64,000 bases of DNA from Chitinophaga deserti. Its GTDB lineage: Bacteria; Bacteroidota; Bacteroidia; Chitinophagales; Chitinophagaceae. The translations under genes were made by a program, and so were the position numbers. The notes beneath the pieces are model-generated. The model did no database searches. It saw only the letters and a program-made list of their open reading frames with translations, and was not told the DNA's origin. The stretch covers positions 88,501 to 152,500 of the forward strand of contig NZ_QFFK01000012.1 in the NCBI RefSeq assembly GCF_003149455.1. The letters run 5' to 3'. Of the stretch, positions 62,316 to 64,000 are shown piece by piece (the stretch's first letter is position 1; each line of letters starts with the position of its first letter).

Positions 62316-63884
62316 ATGCAATCAATCAAACTGAAACTGTTGTATCTGGCGTGCGGCCTGCTGACTTGCACGGGCCTTGCCGCGCAGGATGCGTCGTATT
62401 TTGTATATATACAGCACGAGAAGCAGCAGCCATTTTACGTGAAACTGGACGGGAAACTGCATAGTTCCTCCGTGAAAGGGTATGTAATCCTTCCCAAGCT
62501 GGAAGCCGGTAAGATTCCGGTTACCATCGGTTTCCCTAAAGGGGAAGGCGGGGAGCAGCAATTTACCATCCGCCTCGCCGGTAACCGCGACTATGGCTAC
62601 CTGCTGAAAAATACCGGGGATCAGGACTGGGCGCTGTACGACCTGCAGACGTTCGCCTCCCTTAAATCTTCCGGAGCCGGAGGTGCTGAACCGGCAGAAA
62701 AGCCCGCCGAAGGAGAAGCAGTGGCCGTCACCCGCATCTCGAGCGACAGCGCCACACCCGAACAGAAAGAACTTATCAATAACGTACAGGCCGATGTGGA
62801 AGCAGCCCTGGCGAAGAAAGGGGAAGCTGCTCCGGCAGAAGAAAAGCCTGTAGCTGAAACACCTAAAGCCGAAATACCTGCCGATACCACTCCCGTGGTA
62901 GCGAAAACAGAACCAGGCACTGTGCCGAAGAAGAAAAACAGCTTCGCGGAATCGCTCGATAAAGTGGTGACGGACGACCGGCCGGCAGAAATGGAGCTTC
63001 CCAAGCCCAAGCCCGCTGCGGTAACAGAAGTGCCGGTTGATGCATCGGCACCGCCTGCTGAAGCAGAAAAACCTGCTAAAAAGCGGAAGAAAGGGGAGCG
63101 GGAACCTTTGACGGAAGAGGAAAAGGCCCTGCTGAGTACCGTGCTGGAGGATGAAAAGCGTGCTGCGGCTGATGAAGCCCTGAAAGAAGCAGAGGCTGCT
63201 CCGGCAGTGGAAGAAGCGGTGAAAGAGCAGCCTGCCGAAGAAAAGGCGCCTGCAGAAAAGCCGAAGAAAGCCAAAAAGAAGAAGGAAGGCAGTGAGCCTG
63301 AGTTTATAGATTTCGGTACAGCGCCCGCCGCTACAGTGCCTGCTACTGCACCCGCAACGGTTCCTGCAACCATTCCGGCTGCTGAAGAAGCGGTGCAGGA
63401 AGAAGGAGGCAGCAGTGCCAAAGATGCGCGGGAAGCCCGCAGGCAGCAGCGGAAAGCTGCCCGTGAAGCGGAAGACCGCGCCGCCCTGGCGCGTGACAGT
63501 GTAGCCAATGAAGGCTGGCACGAAACTGCACCGGCAGCGAAAGAGAAGAAAGAAGAAGAGAAGAAGGATGACCTGAAAATGGTGAACAGCGATTGCCCGA
63601 AAGTACTGGAAACTGAAGCGTTCCGTAAGTTGCTGCGTACCATGAACAGCCGGAAAACGGATGCGGATATGGTGGACGCCTTCAGGAAAGGTACGCGCAA
63701 TACCTGTGTGAGTACGGAGCAGGTAAGGGCTTTGACCCAACTGATCTCGACAGATGAGAATCGTTACCAGCTGATGGATGCGGCTTATGCGCGGACGTAC
63801 GATTCAGACAATTTCGCAAAGCTGGCGGATCTGCTGACGGATAGTTACTATAAGAACCGGTTCAAGGCTATGTTGAAACGGTAG
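62316..63884 (+). CDS. DUF4476 domain-containing secreted protein with low-complexity linker
   Basis: A 522-residue protein with a signal peptide (LLYLACGLLTCTGLAAQ), a beta-rich N-terminal domain to about 110 (FVYIQHEKQQPFYVKLDGKL), a long Ala/Glu/Pro/Lys-rich linker (about 115-415, with KKRKKGERE, PKKAKKKKEG and AREARRQQRKAAREAE) and a C-terminal DUF4476 domain (about 425-522: DCPKVLETEAFRKLLRTM, MVDAFRKGTRNTCVS, SYYKNRF). The linker may span the peptidoglycan. Function unknown. Only 20 bp behind the biotin carrier gene, so co-transcribed. Confidence 0.85.
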   Translation: MQSIKLKLLYLACGLLTCTGLAAQDASYFVYIQHEKQQPFYVKLDGKLHSSSVKGYVILPKLEAGKIPVTIGFPKGEGGEQQFTIRLAGNRDYGYLLKNTGDQDWALYDLQTFASLKSSGAGGAEPAEKPAEGEAVAVTRISSDSATPEQKELINNVQADVEAALAKKGEAAPAEEKPVAETPKAEIPADTTPVVAKTEPGTVPKKKNSFAESLDKVVTDDRPAEMELPKPKPAAVTEVPVDASAPPAEAEKPAKKRKKGEREPLTEEEKALLSTVLEDEKRAAADEALKEAEAAPAVEEAVKEQPAEEKAPAEKPKKAKKKKEGSEPEFIDFGTAPAATVPATAPATVPATIPAAEEAVQEEGGSSAKDAREARRQQRKAAREAEDRAALARDSVANEGWHETAPAAKEKKEEEKKDDLKMVNSDCPKVLETEAFRKLLRTMNSRKTDADMVDAFRKGTRNTCVSTEQVRALTQLISTDENRYQLMDAAYARTYDSDNFAKLADLLTDSYYKNRFKAMLKR

Positions 63885-63903
63885 TAATGATACATGAATA
63901 TTG

Positions 63904-63942
63904 CAAATGGTGAACGGAGGTATCTGTTCACCATTTGTCTTT
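63904..63942 (+). terminator. Rho-independent terminator after the DUF4476 gene
   Basis: Perfect 12-bp stem CAAATGGTGAAC (63904-63915) / GTTCACCATTTG (63926-63937), then TCTTTTT. Confidence 0.85.
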
Positions 63943-63953
63943 TTAAAAATGTC

Positions 63954-63961
63954 TACTTTCG
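63954..63961 (+). promoter_or_regulatory. -7-like box TACTTTCG of truA
   Basis: Close to TAnnTTTG and 6 nt before the ATG at 63968, which implies a leaderless or nearly leaderless transcript. A TTTG lies at 63934-63937, slightly too near (16 bp). Confidence 0.35.
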
Positions 63962-63967
63962 CGCATT

Positions 63968-64000
63968 ATGGCCAGGTATTTTATTGAAGTAGCTTATATG
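63968..64000 (+). CDS. truA: tRNA pseudouridine(38-40) synthase TruA, first 11 codons only
   Basis: The visible residues MARYFIEVAYM match the strongly conserved N-terminus of TruA in Bacteroidota, which begins with a RYFIEVAYKGT-like strand. The rest lies beyond the window, so the assignment rests on 11 residues and on the position after a terminator and a -7 box. TruA makes pseudouridine in the anticodon arm of tRNAs. Confidence 0.6.
   Translation, partial: MARYFIEVAYM

Noticed and set aside
62322..63740. Long frames (472 and 359 codons) on the minus strand opposite the DUF4476 gene
   Set aside because: Low-complexity shadows of the Ala/Glu/Pro/Lys-rich linker; the plus-strand frame has a signal peptide and a conserved C-terminal domain.

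Overview
The window reads as chromosome of a Bacteroidota bacterium, most likely Chitinophagaceae and Chitinophaga-like (inference). The reasons are three SusC/SusD pairs, ECF sigma/FecR trans-envelope signalling, many Bacteroidota-type lipoproteins and DUF families (DUF4974, DUF5689, DUF4476), RteC-type proteins, and promoters of the Bacteroidota form (-33 TTTG or TTGA, 19 bp, -7 TAnnTTTG) with no obvious Shine-Dalgarno signal. Both window edges cut genes: an HxlR regulator on the left and truA on the right.

Layout. 1-5.7 kb: HxlR regulator divergent from an SDR oxidoreductase; an orphan FecR; three tandem RteC-like genes. 5.7-10.3 kb: an aminotransferase, then a GH20 hexosaminidase and an M1 aminopeptidase. 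10.6-19.1 kb: a complete signalling and uptake operon (ECF sigma, FecR, SusC with STN domain, SusD, TlpA-like protein). 19.1-24.3 kb: methyltransferase, three acetyltransferases, an MFS exporter and serine hydrolase divergent from a second HxlR regulator. 24.9-31.2 kb: SusC, SusD and a DUF5689 lipoprotein. 31.3-35.1 kb: a DUF2339/DUF3999 membrane pair. 35.6-43 kb: SusC, SusD and a heparinase II/III lyase, a small polysaccharide utilization locus. 43.1-45 kb: an AT-richer islet with a secreted protein, a CHAD protein and tRNA-Glu. 45-49.5 kb: gap, pgk, an M20 dipeptidase and a receiver-only response regulator. 49.8-53.3 kb: a lemA/TPM operon, DUF1835 and CHRD genes. 53.4-59 kb: an alpha/beta hydrolase and a coherent D-amino-acid module (M19 dipeptidase, D-threonine aldolase/D-serine dehydratase fold enzyme, RidA, GntP/DsdX-type permease). 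59-64 kb: a second M1 peptidase, a biotin carrier protein, a DUF4476 protein and the start of truA.

The most unusual structures are non-coding. Two intergenic regions (about 21.18-21.26 kb and 57.25-57.32 kb) hold short repeats with an exact 11-bp period but different unit sequences; one also forms a perfect 19-bp inverted repeat. Both HxlR genes carry the same dyad, GTACTAAC-N6-GTAAGTA, over their start codons. Direct repeats with a 21-bp period precede the ECF sigma gene and lemA. Among the genes, the RteC-like triplet without any mobile element and the D-amino-acid module deserve attention. No transposase, integrase, phage gene or CRISPR array was seen.
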